A stretch of DNA of 64,000 bases, taken from positions 4,030,001 to 4,094,000 of the forward strand of contig NC_015514.1 in assembly GCF_000212695.1 (NCBI RefSeq), given 5' to 3'. A program made the position numbers and the translations under genes. Below the pieces are notes generated by a model. The model did not search any database. It saw only the letters and a program-made list of their open reading frames with translations, and was not told the DNA's origin. Shown here one piece after another: positions 63,981 to 64,000 of the stretch (its first letter is position 1; every line of letters starts with the position of its first letter). This DNA comes from Cellulomonas fimi ATCC 484 (lineage in GTDB: Bacteria; Actinomycetota; Actinomycetes; Actinomycetales; Cellulomonadaceae).

Positions 63981-64000
63981 GGCGTCCACCCTGGCAGAGG

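Overview
The window is about 64 kb of very GC-rich DNA, estimated by eye at more than 70% G+C. It is densely coded with GTG/TTG starts, lipoprotein signals, many glycoside hydrolases and many promoters of the form TANNNT-N6/7-start codon. This points to a high-GC actinobacterium. The carbohydrate-active enzymes and housekeeping genes suggest Micrococcales, most likely a Cellulomonas-like organism (inference; no 16S or marker phylogeny was possible). I see no rRNA, tRNA, CRISPR array, insertion sequence or prophage.

Layout. 1-12.7 kb is core metabolism: a truncated sugar-binding lipoprotein, serS with a HAD phosphatase, a lipid kinase, pheA, a large polytopic membrane protein facing a glycosyltransferase, a DUF5926-type protein and phosphoglucomutase. 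12.8-17.7 kb is a minus-strand exopolysaccharide-type operon: a processive family 2 synthase, a membrane-anchored coiled-coil GH26-like protein and UDP-glucose dehydrogenase, behind an unusually AT-rich leader. 17.7-26 kb holds transporters (two MFS, one APC), a phosphotransferase, gluconokinase, a deaminase and small stress-type proteins.

26.1-46.1 kb is a galactoside/galactan utilisation locus. It has a GH27 alpha-galactosidase; a plus-strand operon GH35, GH43, GH43-GH2 fusion; a convergent, translationally coupled minus-strand operon (sugar-binding protein, two permeases, second GH35, ROK repressor); an ABC exporter; and a secreted GH30 enzyme with a possible lectin tail. A shared 15-bp motif in the two control regions is a candidate ROK operator that ties these genes together.

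46.3-53.9 kb carries miscellaneous enzymes, a TetR unit with a perfect 17-bp palindrome, an SDR, a GH43 and a YnfA protein. 53.9-57.1 kb is an arsenic cluster: an ArsR-phosphatase fusion, arsC, a small CC-tailed protein, arsM, arsR and an ArsN-like acetyltransferase, with no visible efflux pump. 57.1-64 kb has a YitT protein, a DUF308-lipase fusion, a large GGDEF-EAL protein with PAS domains and a lipoprotein.

The most unusual structure is a 71-bp ungapped intergenic repeat with four TCGCGA-centred arms. It occurs three times (3020, 21970, 34457), each time where the flanking DNA switches from C-rich to G-rich on the plus strand.
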